A stretch of DNA of 64,000 nucleotides from Actinoallomurus sp040655075 (GTDB lineage Bacteria > Actinomycetota > Actinomycetes > Streptosporangiales > Streptosporangiaceae), in NCBI RefSeq assembly GCF_040655075.1, contig NZ_JBFAJC010000036.1, positions 45,536 through 109,535 on the forward strand, written 5' to 3'. The notes beneath the pieces were generated by a model. The model worked only from the letters and a program-made list of their open reading frames with translations. It was not told the origin of the DNA and searched no databases. The position numbers and the translations under genes are program-made. This document shows positions 41,264 through 48,919 of this stretch, in pieces; positions within the stretch are counted from its first letter, which is position 1, and each line of letters opens with the position of its first letter.

Positions 41264-42250
41264 TCAGGCCGGTAGGGAGGCGAGCCAGCCGGTCAGGATG
41301 TCGTTGACCTCCTTCTGGCGCTCCTGCTGGATCCAGTGGCCGCAGCCGTCGAGCAGGTGTGAGGAGATCAGGCCGGGCATGGTGGTGGGGTAGGCCTTGA
41401 TGGCGTCTGCCATCCAGGTGGTGGAGGCGTCCAGTGCGCCGCCGATGAACAGGGACGGCTGGGTGATGGGGGCACCGTCGAAGTCGGCGAGGTCTTCCCA
41501 GTCCCGGTCCATGTTCCGGTAGCGGCCCAGCGCCCCGCTCATGCCGGTCCGTTCGAACTCCCCTGCGTACACATCAAGCGTGTCCTCGGTGAGCCAGGCG
41601 GGCAGCCGGTCGGTTGGGAAGCGGTCGCGCAGCGTCCCGCCCTTGGAGACGAAGTGCGGGTCCGGGGCGTCGGCGGGTGGCATGGTGTCGGCGGACAGGG
41701 CGGCGTAGATGCCGGCGAGCCAGCCGCGGACGTCCGGTTCGATCTCGGCCTCGGCCCGGCCGGGCGCCTGGAAGTAGCTGACGTAGAACTCATCGTCGCC
41801 GCCCATCCGCGTGAAGATCTCGCTGGGGCGTGGCCCGCCGCGCGGGGCGTACGGCACGCTCAACAACCCGACCGCCCGGAAGACCTCGGGCCGGAGCAGG
41901 GCGGAGTTGGCGGCGATTGGCGCGCCCCAGTCGTGGCCCACGATCACCGCCGTCTCCTCGCCCAGCGCGTGCACCACGGCGACGTTGTCCTCGACCAGCT
42001 CCAGCATCCGGTACGCGGCCACGTCCCCGGGCTTGGAGGAGCGGCCGTAGCCACGGACGTCGATGGCGACGGCCCGGTAGCCGGCCGCGGCCAGGACCGG
42101 CAGCTGGTGGCGCCAGGAGTACCAGGACTCGGGGAACCCGTGCACCAGCAGCACCAGCGGCCCGGAGCCCTGCTCCACCAGGTGGATGCGGCCGGCGGAA
42201 GACGAGACCAGGCGATGTGTGACCGCCGTGGCGGGAGCGGACTGCGACAT
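41264..42250 (-). CDS. Alpha/beta hydrolase, epoxide-hydrolase-like
   Basis: This 328-residue alpha/beta hydrolase has the oxyanion motif HGFPESW, VRGYGRSSKP, the nucleophile elbow GHDWGA (Asp nucleophile) and catalytic His in DGCGHWIQQE. This is the pattern of soluble epoxide hydrolases, which open epoxides through an aspartyl ester. The ATG at 42250 was chosen because GGGGGA precedes it and upstream codons are not family-like. It converges tail-to-tail with the sigma factor gene, one base apart. Confidence 0.9.
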   Translation of the reverse strand: MSQSAPATAVTHRLVSSSAGRIHLVEQGSGPLVLLVHGFPESWYSWRHQLPVLAAAGYRAVAIDVRGYGRSSKPGDVAAYRMLELVEDNVAVVHALGEETAVIVGHDWGAPIAANSALLRPEVFRAVGLLSVPYAPRGGPRPSEIFTRMGGDDEFYVSYFQAPGRAEAEIEPDVRGWLAGIYAALSADTMPPADAPDPHFVSKGGTLRDRFPTDRLPAWLTEDTLDVYAGEFERTGMSGALGRYRNMDRDWEDLADFDGAPITQPSLFIGGALDASTTWMADAIKAYPTTMPGLISSHLLDGCGHWIQQERQKEVNDILTGWLASLPA

Positions 42251-42397
42251 CGAATCCCCCAAAGCTGTTGATCCTCGCGTGCCGAGTGCGAACCACGGTC
42301 GGCGCACCGGCTCTCGCGTCGATCCTCCGCTGGACGGTGACGCCGCCGCGATTCCTGTTGCCACTTCGGCAAACCACCGTCCGTCCGCAACCGCCGG

Positions 42398-42610
42398 TCA
42401 GCCGTAGTAGCGGTACGGGGCGAGCCAGAGAATCGCCACGTGGTCTTCGGAGGCGAACGCGATCACCTCGCACCTTTCTCGATACAGATGCGCGACATCG
42501 GAATCGGCCAGGTCCGCCGCCAACGATTTCGCCGCCCTTACCCTGCTGTCCCTGGCCGCCGACCGGAAGGAGCTGAATCGGTCCCAGGCGACGAGCGCGG
42601 CGAGCACCAC
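42398..42610 (-). CDS. Possible small hypothetical protein
   Basis: This 70-codon frame with GTG start lies in the 408-bp gap between the hydrolase and the TetR gene. It encodes a peptide starting VVLAALVAWDRFSSFRSAARD and ending LAPYRYYG. The third-position GC is high, but no ribosome binding site or family is evident. It is divergent from the TetR gene. The remainder of the gap (42251-42397) shows nothing recognisable. Confidence 0.3.
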   Translation of the reverse strand: MVLAALVAWDRFSSFRSAARDSRVRAAKSLAADLADSDVAHLYRERCEVIAFASEDHVAILWLAPYRYYG

Positions 42611-42658
42611 GGCGGTTCTCGGACGCCGGGACCGACGCGAGGGATCTATGGTGAACGC

Positions 42659-43333
42659 GTGTCTGAGTCATCACCGCGTCGGCTGCCCCGGGGGCGTTAT
42701 GCGTTGGCGCGGGAAGAAGTAGAGCGTATCCAGCGAGCGCGACTGTGTGCGGCGATGGCGGAGGTGATGGCCGAGAAGGGGTACGTGGCCACCTCCGTCG
42801 CCGACGTACTCCAGCGGTCGGGGGTGTCGCGGCAGAGTTTCTACCAGGTGTTCGAATCCAAGATCGACTGTTTCATGGCCGCCTTCGACACGGCGGGCGA
42901 CCTGCTGGTGCAGCGGCTGCTGGAGATGGTCGGCGCCGACGAGCACGGCGTGCCCGGTCCGGCGATGGCCGGTGATCCGCTGCAGAGGTTCGAGGCGGCG
43001 TTCACCGCCTACCTCGAGGCGCTCGTCATCGAGCCGGCCTATACGCGGCTGTTCCTGATCGAGGTTTACGCCGCCGGGCCTGAGGCCATGCGGCGGCGGA
43101 GCGATCTGCAGGACGCCATCGTCGCCGCGTTCGCCGACCTGATGGGGGTCACCGATGAGGCGGGCCGGTTCACCTGCCGGCTGATCGTCGCGGCGACCAG
43201 CACGCTGGTGACCAAGGCGTTCGCCGACAACGACCTCGAAGGGCTGCGCGCCATCGGACCGCCGATGATCGACCACGTCCGTACCCTCTGGCGGGCCGGT
43301 GCCTTCGGACAACAGGCCGGTCGGCCGGGATAG
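42659..43333 (+). CDS. TetR/AcrR family regulator
   Basis: This 224-residue regulator has the HTH domain REEVERIQRARLCAAMAEVMAEKGYVATSVADVLQRSGVSRQSFYQVFESKIDCF (about 18-72). An all-helical ligand domain follows. The start is taken as GTG 42659; GAGGGA lies a little far upstream and the true start could be a few codons downstream. The only flanking genes are a kinase downstream and a weak small frame upstream, so its target is unclear. Confidence 0.82.
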   Translation: MSESSPRRLPRGRYALAREEVERIQRARLCAAMAEVMAEKGYVATSVADVLQRSGVSRQSFYQVFESKIDCFMAAFDTAGDLLVQRLLEMVGADEHGVPGPAMAGDPLQRFEAAFTAYLEALVIEPAYTRLFLIEVYAAGPEAMRRRSDLQDAIVAAFADLMGVTDEAGRFTCRLIVAATSTLVTKAFADNDLEGLRAIGPPMIDHVRTLWRAGAFGQQAGRPG

Positions 43334-43440
43334 TCATGCCCCGGCGGGCTTGCCGCTGACATCGCTTCCCGCGAGGGTCGTTTCCTGAGACGATCTACCT
43401 CAGATGTACGTGGGCGTTCTTCTGAGGGGGCAGATCTCGG

Positions 43441-45306
43441 ATGGAGCCGCTGCGGGAGGACGATCCGCGCCAGGTGGGGCCGTACCGACTGGAAGAGCGG
43501 CTGGGCGGCGGCGGGATGGGGCAGGTGTACCTGGGGCGCTCCCGGGGTGGGCGTGCGGTCGCGGTCAAGGTGGTGCGGCCCGAACTGGCCGACGACGCGG
43601 GGTTCCGTCGCCGGTTCGCCAGTGAGATCGCTGCCGCGCGCAGGGTGGGTGGGTTCTACACCGCGCAGGTGGTCCAGGCCGACCCCGAGGCAGAGCCGCC
43701 GTGGATGGCCAGCGCCTACATCCCCGGCCCCTCTCTGCATCAGGCCGTGGAGGCGTACGGACCGCTGCCGCCCGCGGCGATCGGTGTTCTGGGGGCGGGC
43801 CTGACCGAAGGGCTCGCCGCCATCCACGCCTGCGACCTGGTCCACCGCGACCTCAAGCCGTCCAACGTGATCCTGGCCGAAGACGGTCCGCGGGTCATCG
43901 ACTTCGGCATCGCCCGCGCACTGGACGCCACCTCGCACAGTCTGTCCCGGGTCGTGGTCGGAACCCCGCCGTTCATGTCCCCCGAGCAGGCGCGTGGCCT
44001 CGAGGTCGGCCCGGCGGGCGACGTGTTCTCCCTGGGGGCGGTGCTGGTGTTCGCCCTCACCGGCCGAAGCCCGTTCGGCGCCGGCCGGCCCGAGGAGGTC
44101 ATCTACCGCGTCGTCCACGACGAGCCCGACCTGAGCGGCCTGCCCGCTCACCTCGCCGACCTGGCCGCCGCCTGCCTGGCCAAGAACCCCGCCGACCGGC
44201 CGAGCCTCACCCGGATCCTCGACCGGTTCGCCGCGTCGACCGAGGCCACCACACACTGGCTCCCGTCGGATGTCACCGCGATGATCACGCATACGGCCAC
44301 TCGGGTGCCGGCCGGCAACTTCATCCCTACCGTCCCGATGGCGCAGGCGACTCCGCGCGCGGTGCCGGCCGACACCGGCAGGCGGGTCGTCGTGACGATG
44401 CCCAGGCCGGACAAGTCGGCCACTGAGGGTGTCGTCACCCAGTGGCGCAGACAAGAAGGCGACCAGGTGATGGCCGGTGAACCATTGTTCGAGGTCACCG
44501 CGGGCAAGGGCAATGCCGAAGGCAGCGCCCCGGATTCGGGCACGCTGCTGGAGATCACCGTGGCCACCGGGGAGAGCGCCGAGGTGGGGGCGACGGTCGC
44601 CGTCATCACCACCGACAACCTGCCTCCTCTTCAGGCGACTGCGCGCAAGCCCGGCGGGGGCATCACGTTCGTGAACCTGCCGTGGCTGCCGGGGAGGACC
44701 GCCGGCGCACGGAGGGCGACCGTCATCCGCTGGCACAAGCAGGTGGGTGACAAGGTCGGCGTGGACGACCCATTGCTCGAGGTCCGCTCGGTCCGCGGCA
44801 ACACCGTGATCACCTCACCGGCCAAGGGCATCCTGTACGGCATCCGCCGTCGCGTAGGCCAGTCCGCCCGCAGGGGTTCCGTGATCGCGGTCGTCGGCGC
44901 GCCCGGGGCGACCCCGCCGTCCGCGCCGCTTCCTCGTCCAGTACGGATCGCCGTGGGGTCTTTCGTACTCCTCCTTCTTGCTTCGCTGGTCATGGGGTTG
45001 GTGAGCGTGGAGAGTCCCCTCTTCACGGACGACGTGCACAAAGCCCAGACCGGCGACTGCGTCGCCCAGGAGTTTCCCGTGCACGACAGGAACGTCGACT
45101 ATCAGAATGTGAAGTGGTTCACGATGCCGTGCGGCCTCATGCGGGTACGCGCGTCCTTCAACAGCGACAACCACTTCAAGACCTACTTCAAGTTGCTCTA
45201 CCGCGATCCTCCTCGCAACTGCTCGCGATCCGTCAACGACTGGTCCGAGCAGAACGACAGCAAGCTGGACTGGAGCGGCATGACCATGTGCCTGAGGAAG
45301 CTCTGA
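43441..45306 (+). CDS. Membrane Ser/Thr protein kinase fused to two lipoyl-like domains
   Basis: This 621-residue protein has a Hanks-type kinase domain at residues 15-275. It shows LGGGGMGQVYLG, Lys43 in AVAVKVV, the HRDLKPSN loop with Asp137, Asp154 in DFG, and the GTPPFMSPEQ activation segment. A linker leads to two biotinyl/lipoyl-like sandwich domains. The first (about 314-392) contains VVTMPRPDKSATEGVVTQW and keeps a Lys (Lys356, EVTAGKGNAE) at the lipoylated position. The second (about 405-488) has Arg452 there (EVRSVRGN). A TM follows at 502-523, then about 100 extracytoplasmic residues with four Cys. The kinase-lipoyl fusion is unusual and its signal is unknown. A small partner gene follows 10 bp later. 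Confidence 0.88.
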   Translation: MEPLREDDPRQVGPYRLEERLGGGGMGQVYLGRSRGGRAVAVKVVRPELADDAGFRRRFASEIAAARRVGGFYTAQVVQADPEAEPPWMASAYIPGPSLHQAVEAYGPLPPAAIGVLGAGLTEGLAAIHACDLVHRDLKPSNVILAEDGPRVIDFGIARALDATSHSLSRVVVGTPPFMSPEQARGLEVGPAGDVFSLGAVLVFALTGRSPFGAGRPEEVIYRVVHDEPDLSGLPAHLADLAAACLAKNPADRPSLTRILDRFAASTEATTHWLPSDVTAMITHTATRVPAGNFIPTVPMAQATPRAVPADTGRRVVVTMPRPDKSATEGVVTQWRRQEGDQVMAGEPLFEVTAGKGNAEGSAPDSGTLLEITVATGESAEVGATVAVITTDNLPPLQATARKPGGGITFVNLPWLPGRTAGARRATVIRWHKQVGDKVGVDDPLLEVRSVRGNTVITSPAKGILYGIRRRVGQSARRGSVIAVVGAPGATPPSAPLPRPVRIAVGSFVLLLLASLVMGLVSVESPLFTDDVHKAQTGDCVAQEFPVHDRNVDYQNVKWFTMPCGLMRVRASFNSDNHFKTYFKLLYRDPPRNCSRSVNDWSEQNDSKLDWSGMTMCLRKL

Positions 45307-45315
45307 AAGGACCTC

Positions 45316-46065
45316 ATGGCCGAATACTCCGAGGCCGCGGCGGCGTACGTGGCCTGTCTGCGGCGGATCTGGGTCACGCACGGGTCGCCGAGCGTGGACC
45401 AGATCGCGCGAAGAACCCGCGGGTTGTCCTTTCCCTTGTCATGGTCTGAGGTCGGGCCGTACCTGCGGGGAGATGTGCTGCCCGAGGAGTCGTTGATGCT
45501 CCATGACCTGCTGTGCGGGATCACCGGTAGCCACGGGTGGCGGCCGGACGACGAGGACCAGCCTCGAGTCTTCGATCTGTGGGCGAAGGCGGTCGGCGCG
45601 CCCGACCCGGAGCCCACCGAACCCATCCCCGTCGTGTCTGAACCCACCGCGCCCGAGACCACGGACGCCGAGTACGCGCCCGCAAGACCGGCCCCCGACG
45701 TCGTGGAACTGACCGTCCGGGTGGCTTCCTACCTGGCCGCCGCTGGCATCGGCGGGATCATCGGCAACCGGGTCGACTCCGTCGTGGCACGGACGACCTC
45801 AAGGCTCTTCCAGTCCGTACGGGATCGCTGGCGAAGCCGGGGAGCGGGCGCCGGTGAGTCGCTCAGCGAGGAGGAGGCCGTTGACGCCGCCATCGCCGCC
45901 GCGATCACCCTGGACTACAGCCTGGAGAACCTCCGCGTGACCGGCACCTCGCAGCAATCCGACGGTTCATGGCGCGTGACCCTGGCCGCGCAGGACGCCG
46001 TGCTACGGGCCGTCGTCCCGGCGGGCGACCCCGCTGACGCGACCATCCTGATCATCCCGGGATGA
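45316..46065 (+). CDS. Uncharacterised protein encoded after the kinase
   Basis: This 249-residue protein starts 10 bp after the kinase gene. An N-terminal domain of about 90 residues (YSEAAAAYVACLRRIWVTHGSPSVDQIARRTRGL, SWSEVGPYLRGDVLPEESLMLHDLLCGITG) looks like a degenerate HTH of the type found beside actinobacterial signalling genes. A Pro/Glu-rich linker follows, then a short Gly-rich hydrophobic stretch (VASYLAAAGIGGIIGNRV). The C-terminal alpha/beta tail includes LRVTGTSQQSDGSWRVTL. I cannot name a family. Cotranscription suggests it is a substrate or partner of the kinase. Confidence 0.72.
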   Translation: MAEYSEAAAAYVACLRRIWVTHGSPSVDQIARRTRGLSFPLSWSEVGPYLRGDVLPEESLMLHDLLCGITGSHGWRPDDEDQPRVFDLWAKAVGAPDPEPTEPIPVVSEPTAPETTDAEYAPARPAPDVVELTVRVASYLAAAGIGGIIGNRVDSVVARTTSRLFQSVRDRWRSRGAGAGESLSEEEAVDAAIAAAITLDYSLENLRVTGTSQQSDGSWRVTLAAQDAVLRAVVPAGDPADATILIIPG

Positions 46066-46102
46066 CTGCCCCTTGCCTGGGGCGTGTGCTGGGATATGGC
46101 GA

Positions 46103-46894
46103 ATGGATCACCAGTCGGAAGCCGTCGTCATTCGCGCGGTGTGCGTGGAGTTTCTCGGCGAGCATCTGGGGTCTCAGCTGGCCGCGCTGGCCCGACCGGG
46201 ATTTGGGCTCAGCCCGGCCGGCGAGTCCCGTCCGGCAGCGGGACGCAGCCGCCTGGGCGGCCCGCCCCTCCTGGACCCGGGAACGCCGTGGCCCCACGAC
46301 GACGACCTCCCGCTCAGCCTGTTCGCCGTGCTCGACACCGACGAACTCACGCCGTGGCTCGGGGACGAACTGCCCGTACGGCCCGGCCTGCTCAACTTCT
46401 TCGGCATCGACCATCTCCAAGCCTGCCGGGTCGTCCCCGCGGACCCGACGAGAGCCGCTCCGGTCAGGCCGCCCGACGATGACGCCTTCGCGGTCGTCCC
46501 GCTGCACGCCGAACCGTGCCTGTCGCTACCCGATGCGTGGTGGGGCGCGACGCTGGAGGATTTCATCGAAGGCTTCGGACTCGACCCGGGTCCTGACCTC
46601 ACGAGCATCTGCGACCCGAGCGAGCAGGTGACCGAGTTGTTCGCCGGAGACTTCCCGGGCGAGCACTATCCAGGATCGGGCGCCGTCGACCAGGCCTTCG
46701 GCTGGCCGCCATCGGTACAGCCGGGTGATCCGCTCCCGGACCTCCGGGGCGAATACACCCACCTTCTCCGGCTCTCCAGCAACCTCGGCGAGTGGGAGTT
46801 TGCCGAGGGAGGTTCGCTGCACTTCCTCATTCCCAGGAAGGCGCTTCGCGACGGGGACTTCTCACAGGCGGTCGTCGCGTCGGACGACGGTTAG
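46103..46894 (+). CDS. YwqG/DUF1963-like protein
   Basis: This 263-residue soluble protein has the DUF1963 layout. It contains RSRLGGPPLLDPGTPWPHDDDLPLSLFAVLDTDEL near the start, RPGLLNFFGID, and a C-terminal THLLRLSSNLGEWEFAEGGSLHFLIPRKALRDGDFS. YwqG-like proteins are widespread and often linked to toxin-immunity or polymorphic loci, but their activity is not established. The ATG at 46103 is preferred to an upstream in-frame ATG on the basis of the N-terminal pattern. It is the third gene in line after the kinase. Confidence 0.8.
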   Translation: MDHQSEAVVIRAVCVEFLGEHLGSQLAALARPGFGLSPAGESRPAAGRSRLGGPPLLDPGTPWPHDDDLPLSLFAVLDTDELTPWLGDELPVRPGLLNFFGIDHLQACRVVPADPTRAAPVRPPDDDAFAVVPLHAEPCLSLPDAWWGATLEDFIEGFGLDPGPDLTSICDPSEQVTELFAGDFPGEHYPGSGAVDQAFGWPPSVQPGDPLPDLRGEYTHLLRLSSNLGEWEFAEGGSLHFLIPRKALRDGDFSQAVVASDDG

Positions 46895-46980
46895 ACGTCG
46901 CGCCCGGACGGGGCACGCAACATCTACCTCATCCTGGGGCTCATGGGCTGGCCCGAACGGCGAAGGTGTTTCTCTGAAGG

Positions 46981-47018
46981 TGTCTACTCAGACGAAAAAA
47001 TTCTCTGCTGAGTAGACA
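46981..47018. promoter_or_regulatory. Perfect inverted repeat TGTCTACTCA/TGAGTAGACA
   Basis: Ten-base perfect arms at 46981-46990 and 47009-47018 flank an 18-nt A/T-rich spacer (GACGAAAAAATTCTCTGC) that is unusually AT-rich for this DNA. It lies between convergent genes, so a terminator is the simplest reading. The AT-rich loop and perfect arms also fit a recombination or protein-binding site. Confidence 0.45.
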
Positions 47019-47077
47019 GGCTGGAACGTGACTGCCCAGTCGGGAGGAGGAAGTGTCTGTTCCATCCGGGTAAATGC

Positions 47078-47287
47078 CTACGGGGGCGGGCATGGGTACG
47101 TGCTTTCCATCAGAGTGATTCGGCGATGCAGCTCTGTGGAATTCCCGGCGGTGATCCAGACACCCGGTCGGTCGAGCATGTAGCCGTGCGCCACATAGCG
47201 GCGCGTATAGGCGCCGAAGAGGATCAGCCAGCCCGGATGTGCTCGCTGGAGGCCGAGCAGTTCCATATCGACGTTATCGGCCGTCAT
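47078..47287 (-). CDS. Small protein coupled to RsbW-like ATPase
   Basis: This 69-residue protein starts MTADNVDMELLGLQRAHPGW and contains RPGVWITAGNSTELHRRITLMES. The ATG overlaps the stop of the upstream ATP-binding protein gene by 4 bp. Short proteins of this type are commonly found next to ATP-binding/XRE/DUF397 clusters in Streptosporangiales and Streptomyces. Function is unknown. Confidence 0.7.
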   Translation of the reverse strand: MTADNVDMELLGLQRAHPGWLILFGAYTRRYVAHGYMLDRPGVWITAGNSTELHRRITLMESTYPCPPP

Positions 47288-47667
47288 GGGGCCACCCGGG
47301 CCCAGACGACCTTCCGCTGATTCTCTCGGCGTACGCCCCAGCGGGTCGCCAGCGCGTCGACGATCAGCAGGCCGCGCCCGCCTTCCGCGTCGAAGTCCCC
47401 GAACGCGTCTTTGATCTGGGGCTCGTCCGGCGAAGAGTCCGCCACCTCGATCAGCAGGGCGCCGTCCTCGGGGATCAGCCGGACGGCGAAGGTCTGACCG
47501 AGCCTGGCGGCGTTGGCGACCAGCTCGCCCGTGACGGTGCTCGCGTCCTCCAGCAGCTCCGTCAGGCCCCATTCCTTCAGCCGGTCCTTGAGTACGAGTC
47601 GGGCGCAGGGGGCCGCTGCCGCATTCGGACTGAGAGAGATTTCATACGGAAGGCGCGATTCGATCAT
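47284..47667 (-). CDS. RsbW-like anti-sigma/ATP-binding protein
   Basis: This 127-residue GHKL ATPase domain has the N-box ELVANA, the G1 motif VADSSPD and the G2 motif GGRGLLIVDAL. This is the minimal HATPase_c_2 fold of anti-sigma factors and related regulators. It has a GGAGGAAG ribosome binding site before the ATG at 47667. It is divergent from the XRE-DUF5753 gene, a frequent actinobacterial pairing whose regulatory meaning is mostly unknown (BldB/Scr1-type systems). Confidence 0.86.
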   Translation of the reverse strand: MIESRLPYEISLSPNAAAAPCARLVLKDRLKEWGLTELLEDASTVTGELVANAARLGQTFAVRLIPEDGALLIEVADSSPDEPQIKDAFGDFDAEGGRGLLIVDALATRWGVRRENQRKVVWARVAP

Positions 47668-47808
47668 GAGACTTCCTCCGCGGTCGACGATTTCTCCTAT
47701 CCCCGCAGGTCGCTGAAGGGATCGGTTTCTCAGCGTGTCTTGCCGCGGTTACCGTCGATACGGTTTCATCCCTACAGATCCCAACGCGCGAAAGCGGAGG
47801 TCAAACCG

Positions 47809-48618
47809 ATGGGACGTGAGCGAGAACTCGATCCGCGCGTCTCGGCGATCGCACAGTACGGCTATCGCCTCCGGCATTACCGGAAAAAGCGCAATCTATC
47901 CCAAGATGCATTAGGGGCGCGTTTTGGTGTGACCGGCCAGATGATCGGTCACATCGAGACGGCGAAGCGGCCGGCCAGCCTCGACATGAGCAAGGGCTTC
48001 GACGAACTCTTTGAGCTCGACGCGTACTTCGAGGAGCTCTGGTGGCACGTCCGCCGCGAGCAGACTCCGAGCTGGTTCCGCGACTACGTCGCCGCCGAGG
48101 GCCGTGCCTCATCCATCCGCCTCTTCGATCCGCTGGTGATCCCAGGCCTGCTCCAGACCGAGGCGTACGCGCGCGAAGTGCTACGTGCTGGGCAGCCGGA
48201 GGACAAGCTGGAGCAACTCATCGCGGCGCGACTGGCCCGGCAAGAGATCCTCGAAAGGGAAGAGCCGCCATGGCTGGTGTTCGTCATCGCCGAGTCCGCG
48301 CTCCGACGCGTCGTCGGTGGGCCCGACGTCATGCGGGAGCAGCACGCGCGGCTGCTCGAGCTGGCGGAGCGGCCGAACATCACAATTCACGTCCTGCCAG
48401 AACACGCGCCGGTCTATCCGTCCGGTGGCTTCACGCTTTTCAGCTTCGATGTGGCACCCGATCTTGGGCACGCCGAGGCCGTTAACGGCCATGGTCCCCT
48501 GATCGAGCAGCGCAAGCCGATCGAGGGACTTAAAGTGATGTTCGACCTGATCAGATCCGCAGCCCTGTCCGCAGCGGCGTCGGCCGATCTGATCCGAACC
48601 CTGATGGAAGGGACATGA
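47809..48618 (+). CDS. XRE family regulator with DUF5753 (Scr1-type)
   Basis: This 269-residue protein has an N-terminal HTH (LRHYRKKRNLSQDALGARFGVTGQMIGHIETAKRPAS, about 20-62). The C-terminal DUF5753 domain contains RLFDPLVIPGLLQTEAYAREVL, PWLVFVIAESALRRVVGG and HVLPEHAPVYPSGGFTLFSF. Such proteins act with small DUF397 partners. The start has an AAAGCGGAGG ribosome binding site, and a DUF397 gene overlaps its stop by ATGA. GC content in the first 120 bp is lower than its surroundings. Confidence 0.9.
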   Translation: MGRERELDPRVSAIAQYGYRLRHYRKKRNLSQDALGARFGVTGQMIGHIETAKRPASLDMSKGFDELFELDAYFEELWWHVRREQTPSWFRDYVAAEGRASSIRLFDPLVIPGLLQTEAYAREVLRAGQPEDKLEQLIAARLARQEILEREEPPWLVFVIAESALRRVVGGPDVMREQHARLLELAERPNITIHVLPEHAPVYPSGGFTLFSFDVAPDLGHAEAVNGHGPLIEQRKPIEGLKVMFDLIRSAALSAAASADLIRTLMEGT

Positions 48619-48713
48619 CGGCCATGAACACCTCCTCCCTGGAATGGCGGAAGAGCGGCCGCAGTGGTCAGGAAGGCGGGCAGTGCGTCGAGGTGGCGGT
48701 CGTCGACAAATGA
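48615..48713 (+). CDS. Truncated DUF397 protein (32 residues)
   Basis: It starts in the ATGA overlap with the XRE gene. It encodes the first half of a DUF397 domain (LEWRKSGRSGQEGGQCVEVAVVDK) and then stops, lacking the usual VRDSK ... W..F half. The next DUF397 frame starts in the overlap with its stop. It would be the small partner of the XRE-DUF5753 regulator. Confidence 0.65.
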   Translation: MTAMNTSSLEWRKSGRSGQEGGQCVEVAVVDK

Positions 48714-48904
48714 GCCCGGTGCCCGGCGACCGTGCCGATCGCGGTCCACGTCTGGTGACGAGTGCCGTTCTGATCGATTGGCGCCGAAGCGTTCGCAGCG
48801 GTCAGGAGGGCGGGGAGTGCGTGGAGTCCGCCCTCCTCTGGCGCAAGAGCATCCGCAGCGGGCATGACGGCGGGCAGTGCGTCGAGGTCGCCGTAATCGG
48901 CTGA
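48710..48904 (+). CDS. DUF397-derived protein with two half-domains
   Basis: This 64-residue frame starts at ATGA overlapping the previous stop. It contains two copies of the DUF397 N-terminal motif: DWRRSVRSGQEGGECVESA and LWRKSIRSGHDGGQCVEVA. With the preceding gene this makes three tandem half-domains, none with the normal C-terminal half. It is either a degrading partner gene or a compact repeat-based version. Confidence 0.6.
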   Translation: MSPVPGDRADRGPRLVTSAVLIDWRRSVRSGQEGGECVESALLWRKSIRSGHDGGQCVEVAVIG

Positions 48905-48919
48905 TTCGGCGCCTGACGG

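Noticed and set aside
47239..47808. Extended N-terminus of the XRE-DUF5753 gene
   Set aside because: This would add 190 residues overlapping the opposite RsbW-like gene. The ATG at 47809 has a clear ribosome binding site and gives the family length.
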